This document shows positions 46,253 to 55,478 of a stretch of DNA of 64,000 nucleotides, piece after piece (within the stretch, counting starts at the first letter, position 1; each line of letters opens with the position of its first letter). Location: positions 175,402-239,401 of the forward strand of contig JAEUTH010000008.1 in NCBI GenBank assembly GCA_016788165.1. The letters are read 5' to 3'. The notes beneath the pieces were generated by a model, which did no database searches, was not told where the DNA came from, and saw nothing but the letters and a program-made list of their open reading frames with translations. The DNA is from Bacteroidia bacterium (GTDB lineage: Bacteria > Bacteroidota > Bacteroidia > AKYH767-A > OLB10). The position numbers and the translations under genes were made by a program.

Positions 46253-48325
46253 ATGGAAAAACAAACAAAAAACCGAATTATTACCGCAGCTATCGGATTA
46301 ACAGTAGTGGTAAGTGCTTTGGTGTTTACAAATGGTTATTTAGATGCAAGTAGCCATCGCGAAGCACCGTTGATTGGCAACGACCCTGTTGCCGATAATA
46401 CAGATTTGTATGCATTCCGAAGTCCGGATGATACCAATACTGTAACTTTAATTGCAAACTATATTCCGGCTGAGTTGCCACAAGGAGGGCCAAACTATTT
46501 CACATTTGGCGAAGATGTGCGTTATCAGATTCACATTAAGAACGACCCAACAACACCGGGGGATGATATTATTTACCGATTTTTCTTTCATCAGGTAAAT
46601 GAAGACCCGACTACATTTTTTAATATCCGTTTGGGAGCTCAAAATTTAAAAACTACCTATACCTGCGATCGTACTGTTAATGGCGGCAATAGCTGGCAAA
46701 CCATTGTAACTAATGGTGTGGTACCACCCAACAATATCGGGCCGCGTAGTATTACATCGCCTGTAGGTTTAAATCAACCCAATTATAACGCAGTGCGTGT
46801 TAATGCAATTACAACAGCAACTACAGGCGAAACTATTTACTGCGGTCCGAGTGATGATCCGTTTTTTGTGGATTTAGGAGGTGTATTTGATTTAGGACAA
46901 ACACGTGGCGATGGTGGCGCACGCGATGGTTTAAGTTGTATGAATGTGCACTCAATTTGTGTTAAAGTACCTATAAGCACTTTACAGAAAGATGGTAAAA
47001 ATGTAACCCAGGCGGCAAATATTTTAGACTCTGATTTTATTATTGGTGTGTATGCCACTGCAAGCCGCAGACGCGTAACCGTACGTAGCCTAACTGGCGA
47101 CAAACCAACTTCACGTGGCTCCTGGGTACAAGTATCACGTTTGGGTATGCCGTTAACCAATGAAGTGGTAATTCCTATTGGTAAAAAAGATTATTGGAAT
47201 GCAATTTCGCCCTATAATGAAGATACAGCGTTGGATAAATATTTTACCAATCCCGAGTTGGCACTTTATATGGACGATGCCCAGTTTGGTGGTGCGGTTC
47301 CGGCATTAGCGAAACTACGCATACAACGCAATTCATTACAAGGTTTTGATTTTGGTAATGGCCATGATGGTTTGGCAGGTTTATTAGGAAATCCGGCAAC
47401 GGCTGGTACAGCTTTAGACCAAAATTTATTTGGTAATTATTTGTTACGTCCGGGCCAACCGCGTTCAGTTGATTTACTGCCCATATTTATGACAGGTGTT
47501 CCAAACCTACGGCCATATCAATTAGCTACCGGTAAAGGCGGTAATCCTTTAGCCGCAGGCAAGCCATTTATAAATAACTTTTTACCAACATTTGGCGATA
47601 TGTTACGTCTTAATATGGCTGTGCCGGTAACACCACGTAATCATCCTGATTTTTCTTCATTAGGTTTGGTACAAGCGGCCGTATTGGGGTTAACCAATCC
47701 TACTTATGCAAGTAATGCCAATTTACAATGGATACCAAACATGGATGGTTTCCCCAATGGCCGCAGGTTAGAAGATGATGTTACCCGTATCGAATTACAA
47801 GCTGTTGGCGGTGTAGTATTGGCTGCCGTAGGTTTGTGGTATGATGATTATACTGCAGGTGGCCCAAATCCGGTTACACAGGATTTGTTGGATGTACTTA
47901 CTTACACTACCGGTGTTGAAACCAACGATAAGCCTTTTAAAACCTGGTTCCCTTATATGGCTAATCCATCAAGCGGCTTTAGTGCATGTGGAGGCGCATT
48001 GGCAAGTAACTCAAACAGAATGTACCCTGGTAAAGATGAACAAATGAAATTGGCTACACCTGAATTGTTTATGACTTGTACGCCTAACCCAGCCCATACA
48101 CGTACTTCGTTTAAATACCGCACAACTGAAAAAAGTTTAATCTCTTTACAGATAACCGATGTAAATGGTAATGTAGTTGATATGCCATTAAACAATCGTA
48201 AAACAGATATCGGTACGCACGATATTAATTATGATGTAAGCAAACTTAAATCAGGAACCTATTTTGCTATGCTGTACAGTTTTGATCAGATGGTACAATC
48301 AGTAAAATTTGTTGTTACCCATTAA
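46253..48325 (+). CDS. DUF4331 secreted protein with T9SS-like C-terminus
   Basis: A protein of 690 residues from ATG 46253 (MEKQTKNRIITAAIGLTVVV), a signal-type start; an in-frame ATG at 46169 adds 28 residues. After the signal sequence comes the DUF4331 hallmark ASSHREAPLIGNDPVADNTD LYAFRSPDD, then RYQIHIKNDPTTPGDDIIYR FFF and GGVFDLGQTRGDGGARDGLS CMNVHSICVKVPIS. Residues ~630-690 look like a sorting domain (TCTPNPAHTRTSFKYRT ... SGTYFAMLYSFD). No enzyme activity is known for the family. The conserved His/Arg/Glu cluster could bind a ligand. It heads a set with the TonB receptor, TPR and HupE genes. Confidence 0.88.
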   Translation: MEKQTKNRIITAAIGLTVVVSALVFTNGYLDASSHREAPLIGNDPVADNTDLYAFRSPDDTNTVTLIANYIPAELPQGGPNYFTFGEDVRYQIHIKNDPTTPGDDIIYRFFFHQVNEDPTTFFNIRLGAQNLKTTYTCDRTVNGGNSWQTIVTNGVVPPNNIGPRSITSPVGLNQPNYNAVRVNAITTATTGETIYCGPSDDPFFVDLGGVFDLGQTRGDGGARDGLSCMNVHSICVKVPISTLQKDGKNVTQAANILDSDFIIGVYATASRRRVTVRSLTGDKPTSRGSWVQVSRLGMPLTNEVVIPIGKKDYWNAISPYNEDTALDKYFTNPELALYMDDAQFGGAVPALAKLRIQRNSLQGFDFGNGHDGLAGLLGNPATAGTALDQNLFGNYLLRPGQPRSVDLLPIFMTGVPNLRPYQLATGKGGNPLAAGKPFINNFLPTFGDMLRLNMAVPVTPRNHPDFSSLGLVQAAVLGLTNPTYASNANLQWIPNMDGFPNGRRLEDDVTRIELQAVGGVVLAAVGLWYDDYTAGGPNPVTQDLLDVLTYTTGVETNDKPFKTWFPYMANPSSGFSACGGALASNSNRMYPGKDEQMKLATPELFMTCTPNPAHTRTSFKYRTTEKSLISLQITDVNGNVVDMPLNNRKTDIGTHDINYDVSKLKSGTYFAMLYSFDQMVQSVKFVVTH

Positions 48326-48333
48326 TTACTTAT

Positions 48334-48369
48334 GCAGCCTCAATGGTTTAACATTGGGGCTGCTTTTTT
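48334..48369 (+). terminator. terminator between the DUF4331 and TonB-receptor genes
   Basis: GCAGCCTCAATG (48334-48345) pairs with CATTGGGGCTGC (48352-48363), one G-U pair, loop GTTTAA, then TTTTTT. It lies nine bases after the DUF4331 stop and 31 bases before the next start, so it likely lowers, rather than abolishes, downstream expression. Confidence 0.88.
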
Positions 48370-48400
48370 AAACACATCCAACAAACAAACCCATGATATT

Positions 48401-50635
48401 ATGAAACAATTTTTACTTTTTTGTATAACTGGCTTTATAGCAACACTTCAAGCGTATGCCCAAAATGTAACCGTATCAGGTTATGTATTGAGCCATGATA
48501 ACCGGGGGGTTTTTGGGGCCGTTATTAGTATCAACAATCAACCTAAAACAGTTACTGATGCAACAGGCCGTTTCGCTTTTAACTTAACATCCGAAAACAA
48601 AGTTTCATTACGTGTATCTTGTTTGGGATATACGACATATACACAAAATGTAACAGCTACCGGTAATCAAACATTGCAAATAAAATTAACCGAATCGCAA
48701 ATAGATTTATCCGAAATTTCAGTTTCGGCACAATCGCAAAACACCATTTCCGGTATTGATAAAGTATTGCGTCCTGTAAACAATGCGCAGGAACTTTTGC
48801 AACTTATACCTGGTTTGTTTGTAGCCCAACATGCCGGTGGTGGTAAGGCCGAACAAATTTTTATACGTGGTTTTGATGTGGACCATGGTACCGATTTTAA
48901 TATAACTGTAGATGGCATGCCCGTTAATATGGTTTCGCATGCACACGGACAAGGCTATGCCGACTTTCATTTTGTTATACCCGAAGCCATATCGCAATTG
49001 CAAGTTTATAAAGGCCCTTACAATGCACGTTTTGGCGATTTTAGTACAGCAGGCACAGGTGCATTTTTTACACATCAGGCATTAGATAAAAATTTGGTAA
49101 AGCTCGAAGCCGGTATGTTTGATACCTACCGCGCATTAGGTATGTTTAAACTGATTGATAAAGAGCAACCCAAATTAAATGCACATCAGGATGCATACAT
49201 AGCAACGGAATACGTATTTACGAATGCTTATTTCGATGCACCTCAAAAATTTAACCGCTTCAATATTTTTGGAAAATATAGCGGGCAACTAACAAAAGCC
49301 ACATCAATGCAATTTTCTGGTTCAACATTTTATGCCGATTGGGATGCCAGCGGCCAAGTACCGCAACGTGCCGTTGATCAGGGTATAATTACGCGCTTTG
49401 GAAGCATAGACCCTACCGAAGGTGGTACCACAAACCGTAGTAACGCCAACCTTATTTTTACCACACAAACTCAAAACGGTACATTCAGAAATCAACTTTA
49501 TTATGTAAATTATTTCTTCAACTTATATTCAAACTTTACTTTCTTTTTAGAAGACACCATTAATGGTGATGAAATACAACAAACCGACAGGCGAAATATT
49601 TTTGGATACCTGGGCACCTACAGCAATGAAATTAAATTTGGTAATCAATTGGTTCAACAAAATATTGGTATTGGCATCAGAAATGATATAACGCGTATTG
49701 CATTAAAAAATTCATTGAAACGCGAATTGGTTGATACCATAACATCCGGTAAGGTTTTTCAGCAAAATGCCAGTGCTTATTACGATGCAACTGTAACACT
49801 TAATAAGCTAACGGTTAATGCCGGCTTACGCTTAGATGTGTTTAATTTTAATTATGATGATGATGTAGATGTAATGAAATCGGGTGATGAAATTATTGCC
49901 CGGGTAAGCCCAAAACTTAATTTCAATTATCAGTTAAATAATAAAACCAATTTTTATTTAAACACAGGAGTAGGTTTCCATAGCAATGATGCACGCTCTG
50001 TTGTTTTGCAACACACTGAAAATTCGGTTCCACGTGCATTTGGTATTGATATTGGTTCGGAATTAAAGCCGCTGCCCAACCTGTTGTTGCACATTGCCTT
50101 ATGGGGCTTGTACAGCGAAAGCGAATTGGTTTTTGTAGGCGATGCCGGTACAATAGAAACCGGAACTTCCACACAACGATTAGGTATTGATTTTAGTTTA
50201 AGATACCAGTTAACAAAAAAATTATTTGCCGATTTTGATTTAAACCTTTGCAGACCTCGCCTTCAAAATACACCATCAGGTGAAGACTATGTGCCATTAG
50301 CACCAACATTAACCAGCATTGGCGGCTTAACCTACACCACACCCAAAGGCTTTAGTGGTTCATTGCGTTACAAGCATATTAATTCACGCCCGGCAAATGA
50401 AGATAATAGTGTTGAAGCAAAAGGCTATTTAATATTTGATGCTGTTGCAAATTATAAATTCAACAAAACACTTACAGTTGGTTTAAGTGCTGAAAATTTA
50501 TTGAACAGTGAGTGGAATCAAGCACAGTTTGATACTGAAAGTCGCCTCAAAGGCGAAGCGCAGCCTGTGTCGGAACTACATTTTACACCGGGTACTCCAT
50601 TTTTTATTAAAGCCATTTTATCTGTAAATTTTTAA
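48401..50635 (+). CDS. TonB-dependent receptor with CarboxypepD_reg-like N-domain and His-rich plug
   Basis: A protein of 744 residues from ATG 48401, which begins the signal peptide (MKQFLLFCITGFIATLQAYA); the upstream ATG at 48332 runs through the terminator. Residues 22-105 form a carboxypeptidase-regulatory-like domain (VTVSGYVLSHDNRGVFGAVI). The plug has NNAQELLQLIPGLFVAQHAG GGKAEQIFIRGFDVDHGTDF and the striking SHAHGQGYADFHFVIPE. The 22-strand barrel ends in the aromatic GTPFFIKAILSVNF. It should import a substrate across the outer membrane using TonB energy. The clustered histidines, and HupE two genes downstream, suggest a metal or metal complex. Confidence 0.93.
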   Translation: MKQFLLFCITGFIATLQAYAQNVTVSGYVLSHDNRGVFGAVISINNQPKTVTDATGRFAFNLTSENKVSLRVSCLGYTTYTQNVTATGNQTLQIKLTESQIDLSEISVSAQSQNTISGIDKVLRPVNNAQELLQLIPGLFVAQHAGGGKAEQIFIRGFDVDHGTDFNITVDGMPVNMVSHAHGQGYADFHFVIPEAISQLQVYKGPYNARFGDFSTAGTGAFFTHQALDKNLVKLEAGMFDTYRALGMFKLIDKEQPKLNAHQDAYIATEYVFTNAYFDAPQKFNRFNIFGKYSGQLTKATSMQFSGSTFYADWDASGQVPQRAVDQGIITRFGSIDPTEGGTTNRSNANLIFTTQTQNGTFRNQLYYVNYFFNLYSNFTFFLEDTINGDEIQQTDRRNIFGYLGTYSNEIKFGNQLVQQNIGIGIRNDITRIALKNSLKRELVDTITSGKVFQQNASAYYDATVTLNKLTVNAGLRLDVFNFNYDDDVDVMKSGDEIIARVSPKLNFNYQLNNKTNFYLNTGVGFHSNDARSVVLQHTENSVPRAFGIDIGSELKPLPNLLLHIALWGLYSESELVFVGDAGTIETGTSTQRLGIDFSLRYQLTKKLFADFDLNLCRPRLQNTPSGEDYVPLAPTLTSIGGLTYTTPKGFSGSLRYKHINSRPANEDNSVEAKGYLIFDAVANYKFNKTLTVGLSAENLLNSEWNQAQFDTESRLKGEAQPVSELHFTPGTPFFIKAILSVNF

Positions 50636-50638
50636 GTC

Positions 50639-51988
50639 ATGAAAAACGGGTTTCTTTTTTTAGGCATTGCAATTTTATTATTAGGCACTTCGGTTTTTAT
50701 AATGCTAAAACAAAAACCAAGACCTCTGTTTACTTTTGTCGAGCGTATTGAAGGTTCAACCAATGATGCCGAATGGTTAAATGCCAAAGCAGCCATTCAA
50801 CAGCTTTTGGTTGTAATAAAAAAGAATCCGCAAAACCTGAAAGCCAAACAGAAACTTGCCAACCTATACATTAACGAAGGCAGGGCATCGGGCAACCATG
50901 CATACTATGATGCGGCAGCCATGCAATTGATTGACGATATATTGGATGAAGAAGAAAATAATTTTGATGCATTATGCGCACAAGCAACCATACTACTATC
51001 GCAGCATCATTTTAACGAAGCCGAAGCTGTAGGATTAAACCTGGTGAAACAAAATCCACATAGCGCTTATGCATTAGGAGTTTTAGTAGATGCTTATGTG
51101 GAATTAGGTAAATACGAAAAAGCAATTGCGGCAGCCGATAAAATGACAGCATTACGACCCGATATAAGAAGCTATGCACGCATAGCCTATCTGCGCGAAA
51201 TAATTGGCGATTATCAGGGCGCTATTGAAAGTATGGAAATGGCTGTTAATGCCGGTATTCGGGGGTTGGAGCAAACCGAATGGTGTAGGTATAATTTAGG
51301 AAAATTGTATGAGCACACCGGCAAACTTACGCTCGCTAAAAATTGTTATGAGCTCTGTTTGCTCTATCGAAATAATTATGCTTATGGCAATGCAGGTTTA
51401 GGTAGCATAGCACATATAGAAGGCAATTTGCAAACAGCAGTTACTTATTACAAACGCGCCAAAGCAAGTGTAAACGACTTTAGTTTTTCAGAAGCTATGT
51501 ATCAGATTTATAAAAGCAGCGGGCAAACAAATTTTGCCAATGCCGAATTAATGGAAGCCGAAAAGTTATTAGGCGCAAACGATTTAAATGAGAATGAAAC
51601 GCATGGGCATTATGCCGATAAAGAATTGGCCGAATTATATACCACAGCTAACCAATATGATAAAGCGTTAACCCATGCGATGTTAGAGTATAACCGCAGG
51701 CCTGATAATGCAGAGGTAAATAGAACTTTAGCGTGGGTGTATTTTCATAAAAATCAATACAAATTAGCCGATGAGTTAATGCAAGTTGCCTTAAAACCCG
51801 GCACGCAAAATCCGGAAACATTATTGCAAGCCGCAGCCATAAAAATGAAACTTAATTTTAAAACTGAAGCATCACAATATATACAGCGTGCTTATAGCGT
51901 TTCAAAAATTTGCTCGGTTAATGCAACTGAAATTTTAAAGCATATACCTGCTCAAATGCATCTTACAATAAATAGTGTACCTAAATGA
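50639..51988 (+). CDS. membrane-anchored TPR protein
   Basis: A 449-residue protein with one N-terminal transmembrane helix (FLFLGIAILLLGTSVFIMLK) and then about eight TPR units, e.g. AKAAIQQLLVVIKKNPQNLK, QATILLSQHHFNEAEAVGLN, LVDAYVELGKYEKAIAAADK, YNLGKLYEHTGKLTLAKNCY and LAWVYFHKNQYKLADELMQV. The repeats should lie in the periplasm. It is four bases after the receptor and its stop overlaps the HupE start (ATGA), so all three are translationally linked. Probably a scaffold or partner of the receptor or permease; the role is unknown. Confidence 0.85.
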   Translation: MKNGFLFLGIAILLLGTSVFIMLKQKPRPLFTFVERIEGSTNDAEWLNAKAAIQQLLVVIKKNPQNLKAKQKLANLYINEGRASGNHAYYDAAAMQLIDDILDEEENNFDALCAQATILLSQHHFNEAEAVGLNLVKQNPHSAYALGVLVDAYVELGKYEKAIAAADKMTALRPDIRSYARIAYLREIIGDYQGAIESMEMAVNAGIRGLEQTEWCRYNLGKLYEHTGKLTLAKNCYELCLLYRNNYAYGNAGLGSIAHIEGNLQTAVTYYKRAKASVNDFSFSEAMYQIYKSSGQTNFANAELMEAEKLLGANDLNENETHGHYADKELAELYTTANQYDKALTHAMLEYNRRPDNAEVNRTLAWVYFHKNQYKLADELMQVALKPGTQNPETLLQAAAIKMKLNFKTEASQYIQRAYSVSKICSVNATEILKHIPAQMHLTINSVPK

Positions 51989-52629
51989 GACATTGTTTTT
52001 TCTTACTGATTTTATTTTTGTTTACCATAAATGTCGAAGGGCATACTATAAACTATGCACTTGCCGATGCCGCAAATACAACAGTTGGTTGGTACTACAT
52101 GCAATTAGGTTTTACCCATATATTGCCCTACGGTTTAGATCATATATTGTTTGTAGTAGGATTGTTTTTACTGCAACCCGATGCGCTCTCCGTTATTAAA
52201 CAAGCTACCGTTTTTACAGTAGCTCACTGTTTAACGTTGGCATTAACCATGTTAGGCTATATACAACCGCCTAGGCAAGCAGTCGAAGTAGTAATTGCAC
52301 TATCAATATTATTTATAGCAATTGAGAATATATGCTTAAATAAAATTTACTGGTGGCGCTATCTCATCGTTTTTTTGTTTGGATTAATACATGGCTGTGG
52401 TTTTGCAACTGTATTGCATCAAACCGGTTTACCACCACAAGCAACTGTTTGGGCATTGTTTGCTTTTAATGTAGGAGTGGAGGTAGGACAAATTGCTGTT
52501 ATTGCAATTTGTTATATGTTAATTGGTAAATTGTTGTCAAATAAAAACTGGTATCGCCAAAAAATCGTAGTTCCTATATCCGTTATAATTGGCATTGTAT
52601 CCGTTTATTGGATTATTGAAAGAATATAA
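51985..52629 (+). CDS. HupE/UreJ-family permease
   Basis: A 214-residue membrane protein with a cleavable-looking N-terminus and six helices. It contains the family phrases LGFTHILPYGLDHILFVVGL, FTVAHCLTLALTML and LFGLIHGCGFATVLHQTGLP, whose histidines are the expected metal-binding positions. HupE proteins of rhizobia import nickel for hydrogenase, and related proteins are predicted Ni or Co carriers. No urease or hydrogenase gene lies nearby. Start overlaps the TPR gene by four bases. Confidence 0.9.
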   Translation: MRHCFFLLILFLFTINVEGHTINYALADAANTTVGWYYMQLGFTHILPYGLDHILFVVGLFLLQPDALSVIKQATVFTVAHCLTLALTMLGYIQPPRQAVEVVIALSILFIAIENICLNKIYWWRYLIVFLFGLIHGCGFATVLHQTGLPPQATVWALFAFNVGVEVGQIAVIAICYMLIGKLLSNKNWYRQKIVVPISVIIGIVSVYWIIERI

Positions 52630-52670
52630 AATTATTAGCTATAACTACTGACGATAAAATGAAATAAAAA

Positions 52671-52678
52671 TATATTTG
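52671..52678 (+). promoter_or_regulatory. -7 element before the ECF sigma gene
   Basis: TATATTTG lies 41 bases before the ATG at 52719; no clear TTG is found at the right distance. It would separate sigma/anti-sigma transcription from the HupE operon. Confidence 0.5.
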
Positions 52679-52718
52679 CGATAACAAAATCAACAATCAA
52701 GTACTGCATTAGCACCCC

Positions 52719-53246
52719 ATGCCAAAAACTGCCGAGATACAATTAGTAACCTTGCTTAAACAAGGCGACAAAGCGGCATTCAGCACACTGTACGATAATT
52801 ATAGTGGTTCGCTGTATGGAATTGTTATGCGTATTGTAAATGATGAAGACTTAGCGCAGGATGTATTACAGGAAGCAATGATAAAAGTTTGGAAAAATAT
52901 TGCAAGCTATGATGATACAAAAGGCACCTTGTTTACCTGGTTGCTTAATGTAACCCGAAATTTAGCCATTGATAAAATGCGCTATAACAGTAAACGGCAA
53001 GCCGACCCAATTGATAATGTTATGCATAAAGCAGATAGAGCTGTAAGCCATAACACCGAAGATACAATAGGTGTTAAAGAGTTGGTTGCAAACCTAAAAC
53101 CAGAATTTAAATCGGTAATAGCCATGGCATATTTTAATGGTTATACACAAGACGAAATATCGAAAGAATTAAATGTACCGTTAGGCACGGTTAAAACCAG
53201 AACCCGAAACGCATTACTTGAATTACGTAAAATTTTAAAAGCATAG
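52719..53246 (+). CDS. ECF RNA polymerase sigma factor
   Basis: A 175-residue sigma-70 family factor with regions 2 and 4 only. Region 2: FSTLYDNYSGSLYGIVMRIV NDEDLAQDVLQEAMIKVWKN and LFTWLLNVTRNLAIDKMRYN. Region 4: LKPEFKSVIAMAYFNGYTQD EISKELNVPLGTVKTRTRNA. It pairs with the RskA-like protein: the stop TAG and the anti-sigma GTG share one base. The sigma/RskA pair resembles SigK-type units. Its target promoters are unknown; the nearby HupE cluster is a candidate. Confidence 0.95.
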   Translation: MPKTAEIQLVTLLKQGDKAAFSTLYDNYSGSLYGIVMRIVNDEDLAQDVLQEAMIKVWKNIASYDDTKGTLFTWLLNVTRNLAIDKMRYNSKRQADPIDNVMHKADRAVSHNTEDTIGVKELVANLKPEFKSVIAMAYFNGYTQDEISKELNVPLGTVKTRTRNALLELRKILKA

Positions 53247-54067
53247 TGGATCCAAAGCAATACATAGAATCAGGCATACTCGAGCGTTACTTGCTTGGGC
53301 ATTGCACCACTGAAGAAATTCAGGAGGTACAGTGTATGGCTCGTGTATTTGCCGAAGTACAAGCAGAGTTAGATGCCATTGAACAAGCATTGCAAACTTA
53401 TGCAAGCATGCAAGCAGTTGCACCACCGGCCGACTTAAAAGCCAAAATTTTAGCCCGATTAGATGATCAGCCAAATGCTGAAACCAGCCAAGAGTTGCGC
53501 GAAACCAAAGTGGTACCTATGCAAAGTAGCTCCACCGGTAATAAATGGGCAATAGCAGCAGCCGCTTGTTTTTTACTTGCAATGGGTTTAGGCTATTTAT
53601 ATAACAATTCGCAAAAGCAACTTGGGCTATTAAATAGCCAAATGGCTGCAATGCAAAACAATTTAGATGCGGCTAATGCTTTAACGCTAAGTACCAGACA
53701 ACAGTTGCAAAAAACCGGCAATATGTTAACCATGATTAACGACACTGCTATACAACGTGTTAGTATGAAAGGGTTACCCATTGCTCAAAATGCATTAGCA
53801 ACCATTTATTGGAACAAACAAAATAAACAGGTGTATTTAAATATCAACAATATGCCGCAACCTGCTACCGGTAAGCAATATCAATTGTGGGCAATTGCCG
53901 ATGGCAAGCCGGTTGACTTAGGCGTTTTTGATATCACCAACGATTCGTTACTGATGCTAAAGATGCACGATATTCAAAACCCGCAAGCTTTTGCAGTTAC
54001 ACTTGAGCCTACAGGCGGCAGTGTATCACCAACATTGGATCAAATGTATGTGATGGGTGCTTTATAG
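53246..54067 (+). CDS. RskA-like anti-sigma factor
   Basis: A 273-residue protein starting with GTG that shares a base with the sigma stop. The N-terminal part (MDPKQYIESGILERYLLGHC TTEEIQEV) is a zinc-less anti-sigma helical domain. One transmembrane helix near residue 95-112 (WAIAAAACFLLAMGLGYLY) follows, then a coiled segment and the RskA C-terminal domain (GKQYQLWAIADGKPVDLGVF, LKMHDIQNPQAFAVTLEP). It should hold the sigma factor at the membrane until a periplasmic signal releases it. Signal unknown. Confidence 0.9.
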   Translation: MDPKQYIESGILERYLLGHCTTEEIQEVQCMARVFAEVQAELDAIEQALQTYASMQAVAPPADLKAKILARLDDQPNAETSQELRETKVVPMQSSSTGNKWAIAAAACFLLAMGLGYLYNNSQKQLGLLNSQMAAMQNNLDAANALTLSTRQQLQKTGNMLTMINDTAIQRVSMKGLPIAQNALATIYWNKQNKQVYLNINNMPQPATGKQYQLWAIADGKPVDLGVFDITNDSLLMLKMHDIQNPQAFAVTLEPTGGSVSPTLDQMYVMGAL

Positions 54068-54239
54068 TTCGGGCAATAATTTTGTTTCTTCCATATACTA
54101 AACCAAGTGGAGCACAAACATGGCTCAATTTCTATCACAGCTATGCTAATTTGTTTCTAACTAATCATCTTGACACAACAATCTGATGTAGGTAATAATT
54201 TTTTTTCATCTTGCTTCGGTTAAATAAAACCAAAGTGAT

Positions 54240-55478
54240 ATGGACATAAAAAACCGGTTACGCACGCTCAATTTTTTACAATTTTTTGTTTGGGGTGCAT
54301 GGCTTATTTCTATCGGAAATTATTTAGGTGGCACACTGCATTTTACCGGTGCCGAAATTGGAGCCGTATTTTCTACATTAGGCATTGCCTCACTTTTTAT
54401 GCCGGCATTAATGGGCATAGTTGCCGATAAGTATTTAAATGCCGAGCGTGTTTTAGGCTTGTGTCATTTACTTAGTGGATTGTTATTGTTTTATGCATCA
54501 ACTGTTACGCAACCCCAAATGTTTTTTTGGGTAATGCTTTGCAATGCTATGTTTTACATGCCAACTATTGCCTTAAACAATACGGTCTCGTACATCATAC
54601 TCGAAAAAAATGGCTACAACATAATTACCGATTTTCCACCAATTCGCGTGTGGGGCACCATTGGATTTGTGGTGGCTATGTGGCTTACCGATTTATGCGG
54701 ATGGACATCGAATGCAAATCAGCTTATGTTTAGTGCCGTTTCGAGTATTGCATTAAGTTTATATGCTTTTTTATTACCCGCATGCAAGCCAACAAAGTCG
54801 GCATCTAAATCAGTTTTATCGGCCATAGGTTTAGATGCATTTAAGTTGTTTAAACAACGAACCATGTTGGTGTTTTTTTTATTTGCTATGTGCTTAGGCG
54901 CGGCACTGCAAATTACCAATGCATTTGGCGGTTTGTTTCTCGAAAGTTTTCAAAGTACGCACCCCGATTCATTCGGAGTAAAACATTCAAATTTACTGTT
55001 AAGTATATCGCAAATAAGCGAAACACTTTTTATACTAACCATTCCATTTTTCTTACAACGTTATGGAATTAAAAAAGTAATGCTGTTAAGTATGATTGCC
55101 TGGGTTTTCAGGTTTGGTTTATTTGCCATTGGCGACCCGGGCAACGGTGTTGCATTGCTTATTTTAAGTATGATTATTTATGGTATGGCTTTCGACTTCT
55201 TTAATATTTCAGGTTCACTGTTTGTTGAACAAGAAGCACCAGGCCAAATTCGTGCAAGTGCACAAGGATTATTTATGTTTATGACAAATGGCTTAGGTGC
55301 TATGATTGGCGGCTATTGCAGTGGTTTAGTAGTTGATTATTTTACAATAAACGATGTGCGAAACTGGCAGGCAATATGGTTTGCATTTGCTGCTTATGCG
55401 GCAATATTAGCATTGTGTTTCCCGTTTTTATTTAAATATAAACATCAGCCCATAACTAAAAATCAAATTAAACATTAA
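54240..55478 (+). CDS. MFS transporter, nucleoside:H+ symporter type
   Basis: A 412-residue protein with 12 helices, starting NFLQFFVWGAWLISIGNYLG, which is characteristic of the NupG/XapB/YegT group. PPIRVWGTIGFVVAMWLTDL follows helix 4, and ASAQGLFMFMTNGLGAMIGG YCSG and DWQ-like NDVRNWQAIWFAFAAY mark the second half. It should bring nucleosides into the cytoplasm with protons. Its stop overlaps the CutC start by one base (TAATG), so the two are coupled. Confidence 0.85.
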   Translation: MDIKNRLRTLNFLQFFVWGAWLISIGNYLGGTLHFTGAEIGAVFSTLGIASLFMPALMGIVADKYLNAERVLGLCHLLSGLLLFYASTVTQPQMFFWVMLCNAMFYMPTIALNNTVSYIILEKNGYNIITDFPPIRVWGTIGFVVAMWLTDLCGWTSNANQLMFSAVSSIALSLYAFLLPACKPTKSASKSVLSAIGLDAFKLFKQRTMLVFFLFAMCLGAALQITNAFGGLFLESFQSTHPDSFGVKHSNLLLSISQISETLFILTIPFFLQRYGIKKVMLLSMIAWVFRFGLFAIGDPGNGVALLILSMIIYGMAFDFFNISGSLFVEQEAPGQIRASAQGLFMFMTNGLGAMIGGYCSGLVVDYFTINDVRNWQAIWFAFAAYAAILALCFPFLFKYKHQPITKNQIKH

